Of a stretch of DNA of 64,000 nucleotides, positions 34,460 to 43,321 are shown piece by piece. Location: positions 1-64,000 of the IMG/VR virus record IMGVR_UViG_3300042731_007944; one strand, 5' to 3'. The notes beneath the pieces are model-generated. The model made no database searches, had not been told where the DNA came from, and saw nothing but the letters and a program-made list of their open reading frames with translations. Position 1 is the stretch's first letter. The number at the start of each line of letters is the position of its first letter. Source of the stretch: a virus. The position numbers and the translations under genes are program-made.

Positions 34460-35321
34460 GTTTTAATTCCTCCTGTGACGGCAGCAAATAACACAGAAAC
34501 GCATACAGCGCTGACAGGTATTTGTCCTTGGCCCACAACTCAAACGCCATCCACGTAGACAGACCGACTGTTCGCATGAGATACGGCGGACAGTCAAGCG
34601 ATTCCAACACCGTCCGCCCGATCCCATTTCGCAGCGCCCCATTCAACACCTTCCACCAGTCACGCACCTGCACCATATCCGAACAATCGACCTGCCGTTC
34701 CTCGAACAGCCAGAACCGGTGCGAACCCGTATTGACTTTGGCTAACAAACTTCCGTGCTTTTTGTAACTGGTGGTGGCATAGGCGGCCCAGTTTGAAGGG
34801 AGTTCTTCCCGAAACATCATCTCTCGCACGCCGATCCGATCTAATTCCTGAAACGTCTGTCCATCACAGAACCAGGACGACATCCGTTCCGGTTTCTTCG
34901 TGATCTTTTTCTGGGTGACATTCAAGATCGTCTCAAGTTCCTCGGTCCAGGTTCCAAGCCCGTCCCGAAACGAGGCTTCCGTGCAAAACCCTTGCGCTTC
35001 CACCGCTTTCCACAGGTTCAGCGGTGTGTGTCGAACGCCTTGTGTTAAGAGTTTCTTTTCGAGTGGTTCCGTCAAGGGTTTCGGCGCGGTCAAATAGCCA
35101 TAGTTCCAGGCGTAAAACACATCAACACTGACATATTCGCTGCCAGGGACCGCTAAGAGATCGCCATTCGTAAAGGACTTCCCTAATACGTCTTTGCGTG
35201 GCAAACAGGCCGTCTGTTGTCCCGTTACCGCACAGACGGCATTAATGGAGTTTGATGGGAGTTCCGGCAATGGAACCCCCTCATGTTGGAGCGCCTGACT
35301 AATTAGCGAACAAGGATGCAT
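34434..35321 (-). CDS. csf1: Csf1, large-subunit-like protein of type IV CRISPR-Cas
   Basis: 295 aa from the ATG at 35321 (GGAGG 7-8 bp upstream). Csf1 pattern: CAVTGQQTACLPRKDVLGKSF, then LLAVPGSEYVSVDVF and KPERMSSWFCDGQTFQELDR. Csf1 is the Cas8-like subunit in type IV complexes. It overlaps csf2 by 23 bp. It is somewhat longer than the roughly 200-270 aa common in the family. No separate Cas11-type small subunit was found. Confidence 0.78.
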   Translation of the reverse strand: MHPCSLISQALQHEGVPLPELPSNSINAVCAVTGQQTACLPRKDVLGKSFTNGDLLAVPGSEYVSVDVFYAWNYGYLTAPKPLTEPLEKKLLTQGVRHTPLNLWKAVEAQGFCTEASFRDGLGTWTEELETILNVTQKKITKKPERMSSWFCDGQTFQELDRIGVREMMFREELPSNWAAYATTSYKKHGSLLAKVNTGSHRFWLFEERQVDCSDMVQVRDWWKVLNGALRNGIGRTVLESLDCPPYLMRTVGLSTWMAFELWAKDKYLSALYAFLCYLLPSQEELKHEFPKSSV

Positions 35322-36546
35322 TTTTGAGACCTCCAATAGATTCGAGATAGTCTAAAATCTCAGATGTCTTCTCAGCGACATACGCATCATACAAGCCAGG
35401 ATCGGGATAGCCTTCCGGGAACTCGATCTTGACGTTGCCTTCCCCCTTCCGGTTTTCCGCCCCAAGTTTTCCGGATTGCTGGAAGAGAGACAGCATCTTG
35501 CCGATACAGGATCGTTCCAATTCTGTCGCATGGTCGAGGATATCAATGCCGCCATCTAAGACCGTCCCTTGCATCAGACATTCCGTATTCGCGATCATCT
35601 GGGCGCTTTTCTGCCCATCAACCCGGCCTTCATAATCGTCTTTTCGCGTCAAGAATTCCCAGGTAAACAGACTGGCTGCATTCAGATCGCCGGTATTCCA
35701 CTCTTGACAGCGAGGCTTAAAATCTAAATTATCAAACCGGCGCGGAACCGTTCGATTGCCTAATGCTGTGCCGAAAATCGACAACGGCAGGACCATGTCT
35801 CGAAATTTGTGAAGGCCCGTGGTGCGCACGGCCCCTGACCCGCTGCCAAGTTCTTTTGACAGGGCTTTGGCTTCCTGACTGTTTTCTTCCAGCTTGCCCC
35901 CGCTAAAGAGGGCGTAATAGAACCACTCGGAATACGGAGGGTTACTATGACTGGGTTGCAAGCCTAATGCCTGCGTCCAATTCCACGCTAAGAGGCGGCG
36001 ACAGTTTCCACGAATGGCATTGGCCGCATAGACGGGAAGGACTAAGATTTGTCCGGTCGTGCTTCGGCATTCCTGCCTCCGGTATAAGGTCGAATTTCCG
36101 GCCTTTTTGTCGGCCCCGTGCGCCAGCGGCGAAAGACAGGTGATCACCATCGGCAGATTTGGCGTACAGCCCGGCATGGCGGTTCCCATCTCACCCACGT
36201 CCGGGATCGTCATATCTTTTAATGCGTTATCAAAGTCTTCTTCAGTTTTCAGGGAACAACAGATCATACTCGCAACCCGTGGGTATGATCGCAGCCAGGA
36301 TAACACGCCCTGACTCTCCGAGGCGTTCACTACTGTCAGAAAATCAGCAACGGTCTTGCCTCCGATATATTCCAGTTCAACATTGACGCTTCCGGCCAGC
36401 CGTTCAATAAACCCTAACAATGACTGTTGTGTTCCGGCCTTTACGATCTGGTCGGTGTAGTAATCAGCAAACCCGCGATGGAGTTTGATGTTGGATGCGC
36501 GGGAAATCGCCCGCATCATTGACATCGTTGCGTGTAATGTACTCAT
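35299..36546 (-). CDS. csf2: Csf2, Cas7-family backbone of type IV CRISPR-Cas
   Basis: 415 aa from the ATG at 36546 (AAAGGA upstream, ATGA overlap with the HTH gene). Residues about 155-215 carry the Csf2/Cas7 signature: VITCLSPLAHGADKKAGNS, YRRQECRSTTGQ, LPVYAANAIRGNCRRLLA. Cas7 proteins coat the guide RNA as a filament. Here it precedes csf1, whereas csf1 usually comes first. No csf4 (DinG), csf5/cas6 or CRISPR array is present, which excludes IV-A. Confidence 0.85.
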   Translation of the reverse strand: MSTLHATMSMMRAISRASNIKLHRGFADYYTDQIVKAGTQQSLLGFIERLAGSVNVELEYIGGKTVADFLTVVNASESQGVLSWLRSYPRVASMICCSLKTEEDFDNALKDMTIPDVGEMGTAMPGCTPNLPMVITCLSPLAHGADKKAGNSTLYRRQECRSTTGQILVLPVYAANAIRGNCRRLLAWNWTQALGLQPSHSNPPYSEWFYYALFSGGKLEENSQEAKALSKELGSGSGAVRTTGLHKFRDMVLPLSIFGTALGNRTVPRRFDNLDFKPRCQEWNTGDLNAASLFTWEFLTRKDDYEGRVDGQKSAQMIANTECLMQGTVLDGGIDILDHATELERSCIGKMLSLFQQSGKLGAENRKGEGNVKIEFPEGYPDPGLYDAYVAEKTSEILDYLESIGGLKNASLFAN

Positions 36547-36992
36547 AATAATTTTTCCTTTCGCAGCCGACATAATTTAATCCGACACGCCAGGCGGCTG
36601 CGACCTTCCGGGCGTATTCCGTTTTTCACGAGTTCACGTTCTTGCGGGGTCCAGGTGGTATGTTCCACCGGGTTCCCGTGATGCTTGCGCGTCTGCATCA
36701 CAAGCAGACAATCTTCCAGGTCTTTGAGCGAGTGCCGCCAGTACCACCATTTCTGCCACCCTCTGCGTCGCGCCCCGCGCCGACCTTTGAGCCACCCCTT
36801 TTTCCGCCAGACATGGACGGTAGATCGGTCAACGTGCATCAGATCCGCGATATCCTGCGTGGAGAGCTTTCGCCGGGTGTAGTCTCGCGGTAAGCGCTGT
36901 CGAAAATTCGCCGGATAAAACAGGTGATCCGGCGTGCCCACATTGCACGGAATGCCCATTGCGTGTGAGACGCCTTCCTGGTACGCCGTCAT
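36543..36992 (-). CDS. Arg-rich helix-turn-helix protein of the type IV operon
   Basis: 149 aa. HTH at about residues 42-70 (STQDIADLMHVDRSTVHVWRKKGWL) followed by an Arg/Trp-rich stretch and a basic helical tail. ATGA overlaps at both ends couple it to csf2 and the RHH gene. It could regulate the operon or bind nucleic acid for the complex; it does not look like Cas11. Confidence 0.65.
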   Translation of the reverse strand: MTAYQEGVSHAMGIPCNVGTPDHLFYPANFRQRLPRDYTRRKLSTQDIADLMHVDRSTVHVWRKKGWLKGRRGARRRGWQKWWYWRHSLKDLEDCLLVMQTRKHHGNPVEHTTWTPQERELVKNGIRPEGRSRLACRIKLCRLRKEKLL

Positions 36993-37180
36993 GTTTCCTG
37001 TTCAAACTCCCGCAACAGCGCTTTCCTGACGCGCTCCGGGCCATCCTCCTCTGTTAAAATGTGCTGTTTCAATTCAGGCGGTATGCGGACGGTGTAGTTC
37101 ACCATTGCTTCGTCATAGATCGGCGGACGTCCCGATCCGCCAGCGTGTCCTTTTGTGCCGCGACTGCCCTTTCCGCCCAT
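36989..37180 (-). CDS. Ribbon-helix-helix regulator of the type IV operon
   Basis: 63 aa. A Gly-rich lead then VNYTVRIPPELKQHILT, an RHH strand-helix. As first gene behind a promoter whose -35 box lies within a CTAATT/AATTAG palindrome, it likely represses its own operon. The predicted RNA start coincides with the ATG at 37180, so the message may be leaderless. Confidence 0.65.
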   Translation of the reverse strand: MGGKGSRGTKGHAGGSGRPPIYDEAMVNYTVRIPPELKQHILTEEDGPERVRKALLREFEQET

Positions 37181-37186
37181 ATCCAG

Positions 37187-37225
37187 AGGCTAGATCGGGT
37201 TTCTAATTTTGTCAAGCAGAATTAG
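37187..37225 (-). promoter_or_regulatory. Promoter and operator of the type IV operon
   Basis: TTGACA (37215-37210), 17-bp spacer and TAGCCT (37192-37187) on the minus strand. CTAATT (37203-37208) and AATTAG (37220-37225) flank the -35 box symmetrically, a likely RHH operator. Confidence 0.7.
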
Positions 37226-37255
37226 AAAAAAAGGCCCGAAGCGAGAACTTCGGGC
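37226..37255 (-). terminator. Rho-independent terminator upstream of a rightless gap
   Basis: GCCCGAAG-TTCTCG-CTTCGGGC followed by a T-run on the minus strand. It ends the 37263-38508 operon and insulates the type IV promoter. Confidence 0.85.
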
Positions 37256-37262
37256 ACGCTGG

Positions 37263-37634
37263 CTAGAGATTGTAATGTAGCGTCACCGTGTTGCAGCCAT
37301 CAAAATCAAACTGCAATAATTTCTGCACATCGCCCTCACTCGTCAAGACCCATTCTCCAGGCGCAAGCTCAAACACTTGCGATTTATCGTGCTGCACATA
37401 GTGCTGGCACCAGGAGACTAATTCTTCCGTTGACGGGTCGCCAGAGGGATTAATAATCACAATATCTTCTTGTTGAATGATTAACGGTGACTCAACATTA
37501 GAACCGTGATATTTCAAGAAATACAACGTGCCTCGCCGTTGGATATAGCCCTCCAGCCGATCCGTCGTAATATTTTCTCCAGATGCCATTGACAGCACGG
37601 CCTGCACAAACTCATGTGCTGGTACAGTTTTCAT
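37263..37634 (-). CDS. Unknown phage protein
   Basis: 123 aa from the ATG at 37634 (GGAGAA upstream; ATGA overlap). Beta-rich, acidic. The longer frame to 37772 would overlap the zinc-finger gene. No family. Confidence 0.6.
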   Translation of the reverse strand: MKTVPAHEFVQAVLSMASGENITTDRLEGYIQRRGTLYFLKYHGSNVESPLIIQQEDIVIINPSGDPSTEELVSWCQHYVQHDKSQVFELAPGEWVLTSEGDVQKLLQFDFDGCNTVTLHYNL

Positions 37635-37894
37635 GGCGTTTTCTCCTTTTTTTTCTTCGCGTCCCGCCGTGCCTTTGCCCGCAATTGCGCGGCTCGGCGC
37701 TGGCAGTACCGTGAGCAATATTTTTTCTGCTTCAGATCCCTGGCGTTCGTGATCTCGAAGAGTTTCCCGCATTCACTGAACGCACAGTGGCGCGTGACTA
37801 ACAATTCCGGTTTCTGGTTTAACACGGGAACCGCCGCCCGAAAGACGGTGTACCCCCGCGCTTGCAGGAATTGAATGGCGTCGGCTTCCGTCAT
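37631..37894 (-). CDS. Small zinc-finger protein
   Basis: 87 aa. HCAFSECGKLF and KKYCSRYCQRRAA give a four-Cys/His finger with a Lys-rich tail, as in CGNR/MYND-like phage fingers. Confidence 0.6.
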   Translation of the reverse strand: MTEADAIQFLQARGYTVFRAAVPVLNQKPELLVTRHCAFSECGKLFEITNARDLKQKKYCSRYCQRRAAQLRAKARRDAKKKKEKTP

Positions 37895-38508
37895 CGTTGC
37901 GCCTCCTTCGAGCGCAACTCGTCCAGAAACGCCAGCGCCGCGTCGGGTGGAATTTCCCGAAATTTTCCGACCTTTTCCGACCGCAACAGGTCGCGCTGAA
38001 TCCGGCCTCGAATCAGCGACAACATCCGATCCGGATCGGTTTCGCCCGTGACGGAAATCGCCGCCTGCGCCAATTCCTCAATCGAATACGGCGCGGTGCG
38101 CTGCGAAACGACCACTTGCACCTCCTCCGGCAGATCGGCCAGATCCTCGACCCAAATAATCGGCTGCCCGACGCCGGGATACGCCTCATCCAGCCAGGTA
38201 GACGGCAGAAAATCAGGAACGTCAACGTCTTCCTTGAGAATCCGGACACCCCAATTCCCACCGTAGACGAGATACCCGTCCGCCGGATCGCCCGTGGTGC
38301 TCAGGGCCACGCCGACCCGTGCATGCACGACACGCACAGGGCAGACCGGCTGCCCGACGAGATCGGTCAGACCGATGACTGTGTATTGATCGCCGTCCTC
38401 GCCAAATGGCAACAGCAGGCTGTCACCTAACCAGGTCGGCGAGAGTTCGTTGACGGTCATGAGCGGCATCCCGCCGCAATTACTCGACTTTTTGACGTAC
38501 AATTGCAT
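37891..38508 (-). CDS. Unknown phage protein
   Basis: 205 aa. N-terminal two thirds beta-rich, C-terminal third helical and Arg-rich. Start ATG at 38508 follows AAGGG; later ATGs at 38469 and 38460 are possible. No family. Confidence 0.6.
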   Translation of the reverse strand: MQLYVKKSSNCGGMPLMTVNELSPTWLGDSLLLPFGEDGDQYTVIGLTDLVGQPVCPVRVVHARVGVALSTTGDPADGYLVYGGNWGVRILKEDVDVPDFLPSTWLDEAYPGVGQPIIWVEDLADLPEEVQVVVSQRTAPYSIEELAQAAISVTGETDPDRMLSLIRGRIQRDLLRSEKVGKFREIPPDAALAFLDELRSKEAQR

Positions 38509-38527
38509 AAGATAAACCCTTCTTCAG

Positions 38528-38599
38528 GCCCAACCGGTTCTATTCGCATCTGCTGGCGAATGGTGTCCCATTCTTCATGCGAATAGAACCGGTTGGGCC
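38528..38599. repeat. Perfect 23-bp inverted repeat
   Basis: 38528-38550 (GGCCCAACCGGTTCTATTCG onward) and 38577-38599 are exact complements around a 26-bp loop. It lies between two leftward genes. Too long and lacking a T-run for an ordinary terminator; perhaps a cruciform or recombinase site. Confidence 0.75.
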
Positions 38600-38658
38600 T
38601 GACAGGGATAAGTATATTTGCAAGAATAAAGATCGATCTGGACATCCGGATCAATCTC

Positions 38659-39144
38659 TTATGTTCGCGCTTTTTCTACAATCTCATCACACATGCGATG
38701 AGATTGGCCTTCGTCATGGCTCTGCCGGTTCCATCTTTCTGCAACAGGGAGCCATCCCAAGGCTTCCTGCTCAGCTTCCGGACGTGATGCCCAGGCCAAA
38801 AAGATCTGACAGGCATCTATATTGTTGCCCGAAAGATATGCCCGTTGATACGAGTCGAAACATTTCCATATCTGGAGATAACAACGAGTATGGTTCACAA
38901 GAAAAGTTAACACCTTTCCGTGGACGATGTGGAATTCAATCTCTTTATTCTGCTCTTGAATTCGATATTCAAGAGCAGAAACAAGATTTTCTCGTTCATT
39001 AAGCATCTCTTGCATGGCAAACGATGCATTTGAACCGAGAAAATTTCCTTTTTTATCCCACCAACCATGTATCTCCCCTTCCTCCTCGTACCCTTTTCGA
39101 TAAGTGCAAGAAAGGGATTTTAATAACTCTGAAATATATCTCAT
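38659..39144 (-). CDS. Unknown phage protein
   Basis: 161 aa, helical, strong AAGGAGG site. Region 45-75 is coiled-coil-like (LNERENLVSALEYRIQEQN). No family. Confidence 0.6.
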   Translation of the reverse strand: MRYISELLKSLSCTYRKGYEEEGEIHGWWDKKGNFLGSNASFAMQEMLNERENLVSALEYRIQEQNKEIEFHIVHGKVLTFLVNHTRCYLQIWKCFDSYQRAYLSGNNIDACQIFLAWASRPEAEQEALGWLPVAERWNRQSHDEGQSHRMCDEIVEKART

Positions 39145-39159
39145 CTTTATCCTCCTTGT

Positions 39160-39234
39160 AGTGCCCGCCTTGCCTCCGGGGGCGGGCTGACCCGGATTGT
39201 GTTCGATCCCTTACAGGGGTTTCAGGGGCCTCTT
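39160..39234 (-). terminator. GC-rich hairpins
   Basis: GCCCGCC-GGGCGGGC near 39162-39189 and GGGGCCTC-GGCCCC at 39210-39233. The second follows the stop of the 39260 gene on the minus strand and probably ends it, though the T-run is poor. Confidence 0.5.
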
Positions 39235-39259
39235 CGGAGGCCCCATCCCTTTCGACTGA

Positions 39260-39670
39260 TTACTTGCCGCACATGACGGCATCGAACAGATCGAAATTTT
39301 CTTGCTGCTGTACATATTTCCAGATTGCCTGTTCCATTCCACCACAAAAATCAGAATATTCTTTTTCATGCTCATCTTTCCATGATCCCAATTTTTCGGC
39401 CAGATCTCGCAATTCCTGCGTGCCTCGACCCGGATTCCGAGGCTGAATACAGATTTGTACTACGCTATCAGATCCCCAGTATTCAGCATCCCAGGTATCA
39501 TCAATTTCCAACTCACTATTGTCAATGGCGGTTGACACCCATTCTGGAAGCCCTTCATACAGGGCATCAAACTCCGGGACAATCCCTAAATCCGTGCATA
39601 ATTCCGCTTCAAAAATCGCAGTGCTCAGGCTCTTGCTTTCGATAATGTCTTGAATTTCTTGCTTGTTCAT
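39260..39670 (-). CDS. Unknown acidic protein
   Basis: 136 aa, strongly acidic, GGAG site 8 bp upstream. A promoter (TTGACA, 16 bp, TATATT) lies upstream near 39720-39750. Its acidity could suggest a DNA-mimic anti-restriction role; no motif proves this. Confidence 0.6.
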   Translation of the reverse strand: MNKQEIQDIIESKSLSTAIFEAELCTDLGIVPEFDALYEGLPEWVSTAIDNSELEIDDTWDAEYWGSDSVVQICIQPRNPGRGTQELRDLAEKLGSWKDEHEKEYSDFCGGMEQAIWKYVQQQENFDLFDAVMCGK

Positions 39671-39899
39671 CTCGTTTCTCCTTGTTGAAAATTATTCTTT
39701 TTGTGAATACTATAAATCAATATATAGCATATTATCTTTTTGTCAAGTATTATTTCTATAAATTTGTAAAATATTTTAGACACAAAAAGATAACAACACC
39801 GAAAACACCACTCTAGTAGGCAAACCCAGGCAAGAAAAACAACAGGCAGGACACACAAAAAAGGCCGGGATCGATCTCGACCCCGACCCTCTCAACTCA

Positions 39900-40178
39900 T
39901 CACGACAGCCGCCAGATCGCAAACCGCCACATGACCCTCCACGCAAACACCCAATAGACGGCCAGCGCCAGCACACTCATCGCGACCGGACCATTACATT
40001 TCGCGCCCGGCGACAACAGCAGCCACAGATGCCAGCTTGTGATAAGACAGGCGGAACTCACCCCGATCCCTTTCCAGGATCGCACCATTCCGGCCAATAC
40101 GAGAATCAGCAGCAGATAGAGATTCAACAGACAGTGACCAAGCGACACGACGACCAATACATGATATAGTTTTGACAT
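39900..40178 (-). CDS. Small membrane protein
   Basis: 92 aa from the ATG at 40178 (AAGGAAGGG upstream). Three hydrophobic helices and a Trp-rich C-terminus (YWVFAWRVMWRFAIW), similar in style to the 26847 product. Holin-like candidate. Confidence 0.6.
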   Translation of the reverse strand: MSKLYHVLVVVSLGHCLLNLYLLLILVLAGMVRSWKGIGVSSACLITSWHLWLLLSPGAKCNGPVAMSVLALAVYWVFAWRVMWRFAIWRLS

Positions 40179-40346
40179 AGGCAATTCCCTTCCTTGAGTG
40201 TTCAAAAAATGAAACCAGGTGATCGCACCACACAAACCCGTTGCTACGTATAGCAAGCGACGTGCCATTTACTCTAAGTCGTGTGTTTCTTTGCCGTTGG
40301 CGTAATTCTTGCAGTGTCCGCTCATGTAAAAAGGGGGAAGGAACTG

Positions 40347-40541
40347 ATGGCGATCTGTGTTGAGTGCCAGGAGGAACAGGCAACGGTGCTTATCGAGTTC
40401 GACGACGACGGGCCGCATCGTGTGGCACTGTGCCAGAAATGCCTTGAGTCTTACCGGATCATCTTAGGCGAGTTTAAAGAGATGGATCTCCCTACAAAAC
40501 CGGGAGATCCGAGCGTTGATTTGTTGCATTTCGATCCCTAA
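40347..40541 (+). CDS. Small zinc-ribbon protein
   Basis: 64 aa from the ATG at 40347 (AAGGGGGAAGGA site). CVEC and CQKC flank about 27 residues, a zinc ribbon. Unknown role. Confidence 0.6.
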   Translation: MAICVECQEEQATVLIEFDDDGPHRVALCQKCLESYRIILGEFKEMDLPTKPGDPSVDLLHFDP

Positions 40542-40699
40542 TACCACAACGTAGGGAAGCGTCGCTCTTTCGAGACAGAATTTTTGTTATTTTAAATTCA
40601 AACAAGACGTCTTACTTAGAGTAGCAAGTGATATGAGGTTCTGTCACCATTCCACGACACGGATCGGTACATAACGACACTTTTCAAGGAAATCTTTCG

Positions 40700-40867
40700 A
40701 TGACAACGAGAATTTTTTTGTACGATGTCAGAATTTTTGAAACAAATTGCCCGGATACGCTGTTTTTGGGCTTGACAAAAGCCCAGGCCGTGGCGCTGGT
40801 GGCGTTTCTGAAGCAACAAGACATCGCCTACGTGGTGAAGCCGAAGCTCCAACCGGCCTCAGCGTAG
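40700..40867 (+). CDS. Small unknown protein
   Basis: 55 aa with an AAGGA site 9 bp before the ATG. Compact alpha/beta (FLYDVRIFE, TKAQAVALVAFLKQQ). Its last 3 codons overlap the end of the convergent sigma-54 activator gene. Confidence 0.55.
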   Translation: MTTRIFLYDVRIFETNCPDTLFLGLTKAQAVALVAFLKQQDIAYVVKPKLQPASA

Positions 40868-43321
40868 CCCGTATTTCTTCAGCTTTGTATGCAGCGTCTG
40901 GCGGACAATACCCAGCCGTTTCGCCGCTTCCGTCACATTCCCATGACACGCCATAAGCACTCGCTGAATATATTGCTTCTCTGTCTGTTCGAGTTGCTCC
41001 GCCAACGAAAATCGCGCGGTATCCGATAATGCCAGATCCGGCGCAATGGACAGATCGCCGGTGGCAAAAAACGAGTCGAGGACCCGGTAGAGTTCCCGGA
41101 CATTGCCCGGCCAATCATAGTCAAACAGCAGCGTCATGACCTCTGCCGGAAGAAATTCTCGCTCTCGCCATTGCGGATGGTGGCGAATATAGTGCTCAAC
41201 GAGCAGTGGCAAGTCGTCTTTGCGCTTGCGCAAGGCAGGCAAGCGTATTTGTACGCCCTGGAGCCGATACCAGAGATCCTTCCGGAAAGCCCCGTCTGCT
41301 ATGTCTCGCATGAGATCCCGGTTGGTGGCCGCAAGAATTCTGAGATCAACCGAAATCACGCGATCCGATCCGACCGGGCGAAATGACAACGTATCGATTA
41401 CGCGTAACAATTTTTGTTGCGACTCCAGCGACAAGTTTTCAATTTCATCCAGAAAGAGCGTGCCGCCGTTGGCCTGGATCAAGTACCCATCCCGATGAGA
41501 CATTGCGCCCGTAAACGCGCCTTTCCGGTGGCCGAAAAACGCGCTTTCAAACAAGTTCGGTGAGATCGCCCCGCAATCCACCTCAATAAATGCCCTGGCA
41601 CTCCGAGGACTGCGTTGATGAATTTCACGGGCCACCAATTCTTTGCCCGTTCCGGTTTCGCCAACCAAGACGACCGAAATGTCCGAGGCCGCTGTCTGCG
41701 AAATGCGCGAATACACCCGCTGCATTAATGGGTGTTTCCCGATTAATGCGCCGTACCGAAATCGGGTCTGCTGGGCATCTTCAAGTTGCGTTTCCAGCGC
41801 CTGCTGTCGCTGTCGTTCTTCTGTGATGTCACGCCCGAAGGCAAAAAACTCACAGACCTTCCCGCTTTTGAGGATGATCGGCGTAATGGACCACTCGATC
41901 CACTTGTTGTCCTGGTGGACAATAAGCGGTGTCTGCTTGTTGATCGCAAGGATCTGACGAAAGATTTTTTCACTCGGGACAAACGCCCGAAACGAGATCG
42001 GAAGATCCGGCCATCGGTTGCGAATCGACGCATTCACTTCTGACAGCACTCCGTTCGGCAGAAACGCACAGAAAAAATTTTTTTCGTGTTCAAGCATCGC
42101 TATATGTCGTTTTGCGTTCAGTTCGGCGTCTTTGCGCAAGAGCCGCTCTTGCGTCCAGGCGTGCTGCAACCGGGCCGCCATCGCATTAAATGCCCGGCTG
42201 AGACGTCCGATCTCCTCAATTCGGGCCGTGTTGATATCTGCCCGGATGGACAACGATCCCCCGTGGTGCGCTTGATCCATCGTCTGACACAGTGCTTCGA
42301 GAGGCCGGGCCAGGGACCGGCTGATCCGCCAGGAGAGTGCCGCGATGCCAGCCGATCCAAGCACCAGAATGCCGGTCACAACGCCAAACAGACGCCACAG
42401 CACGATCCGTTCTTCATCCCGTGGCTGGATCAGCAGAAACGCCCCACCAGCAAACCCAACCTTGCTGAGATACGCCGCCCGCGTTGTGCGTATGTTCGGG
42501 GCCGTAGGAATCGCTGAAAGATCAACGTCAAGAGGGGCGTCAAGGGAACTCAGTCGTCGTATTCCGTCGATCATTAATGTGACATGGACATCGCCCATTC
42601 GCCGGAACCGGTGCATGTCGAGATCGCTCACGGTCCGCAGTTCCCGCACGATCCCGAACCGCTCATGATTATACGTAATTGGCAGGCAATACTCGAAAAA
42701 GATGCCATCCGGGAAGGAGACGATTTCAAACCGGCCGTCTGTTGGAATCTCATCATCAAAGATGGTCGGCACGCTGGCAGGCGTCGGGATCGCGCGGATG
42801 TCTGTTTCTTGCTCGACGTATACATACCAGCGATCCTCCGGATGCATCTGTGTAAAGACTCCACCCTCGATAAAGGGTAAATAGACGCCGCCCGACAGGA
42901 TATCCGGATCGTCAGGATCGCGCTGAGCCATTCCGACCAGTACGCCCTCTCGATCATACACGGCGGCGTTTTGCGCCCCGACGAGGCGAAAATAATTCAC
43001 CAATTCCAGCGCAAAGAAATAATAATACGACTTCGTCCGATCAAAGCGCTCCATCGGGAGGAGGTCTTCGCTTTGCAACCACAGATCAAGCATATAGAGC
43101 CGATTCCGAATCGCTGGCTCAGCCTGCTTCATCTGATTGAGATAGATGATTTGCATGAGCCGCAAATCATCGTGAATGATGGCCGCCGCGCGTTCCACAT
43201 GCTGTTGAAAATCATGCCGTACCTGCCAGAGGAAAACGGCATAATAGCCGGCCGCAACGATCAGGCATCCGACGAGCGTAAATTGAAAAAAGGAAAGAAA
43301 AAACCGTTTGCGTAAGGTCAT
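40859..43321 (-). CDS. Membrane sensor fused to sigma-54 activator
   Basis: 820 aa from the ATG at 43321 (a longer frame to 43399 exists). Two membrane helices flank a 275-residue periplasmic sensor. HAMP, a PAS-like domain (CEFFAFGRDITEERQ), an AAA+ domain with VGETGTGKE and the sigma-54 loop GAFTGA, and a Fis-type HTH (NVTEAAKRLGIVRQTLHTKL) follow. It joins in one chain what a histidine kinase and NtrC do in two. Its ligand is unknown. On a phage-like element it may tie replication or lysis to an outside signal. Confidence 0.9.
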   Translation of the reverse strand: MTLRKRFFLSFFQFTLVGCLIVAAGYYAVFLWQVRHDFQQHVERAAAIIHDDLRLMQIIYLNQMKQAEPAIRNRLYMLDLWLQSEDLLPMERFDRTKSYYYFFALELVNYFRLVGAQNAAVYDREGVLVGMAQRDPDDPDILSGGVYLPFIEGGVFTQMHPEDRWYVYVEQETDIRAIPTPASVPTIFDDEIPTDGRFEIVSFPDGIFFEYCLPITYNHERFGIVRELRTVSDLDMHRFRRMGDVHVTLMIDGIRRLSSLDAPLDVDLSAIPTAPNIRTTRAAYLSKVGFAGGAFLLIQPRDEERIVLWRLFGVVTGILVLGSAGIAALSWRISRSLARPLEALCQTMDQAHHGGSLSIRADINTARIEEIGRLSRAFNAMAARLQHAWTQERLLRKDAELNAKRHIAMLEHEKNFFCAFLPNGVLSEVNASIRNRWPDLPISFRAFVPSEKIFRQILAINKQTPLIVHQDNKWIEWSITPIILKSGKVCEFFAFGRDITEERQRQQALETQLEDAQQTRFRYGALIGKHPLMQRVYSRISQTAASDISVVLVGETGTGKELVAREIHQRSPRSARAFIEVDCGAISPNLFESAFFGHRKGAFTGAMSHRDGYLIQANGGTLFLDEIENLSLESQQKLLRVIDTLSFRPVGSDRVISVDLRILAATNRDLMRDIADGAFRKDLWYRLQGVQIRLPALRKRKDDLPLLVEHYIRHHPQWREREFLPAEVMTLLFDYDWPGNVRELYRVLDSFFATGDLSIAPDLALSDTARFSLAEQLEQTEKQYIQRVLMACHGNVTEAAKRLGIVRQTLHTKLKKYGLR

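Noticed and set aside
31228-37262. CRISPR array for the type IV operon
   Set aside because: I looked for regularly spaced direct repeats around and within the operon and elsewhere in the window and saw none; the only regular repeats are the iterons in the two initiator genes.
38457-38654. 65-aa minus-strand frame
   Set aside because: It runs through the 23-bp inverted repeat and into the next gene in another frame; a protein-like stretch is present but no ribosome site.
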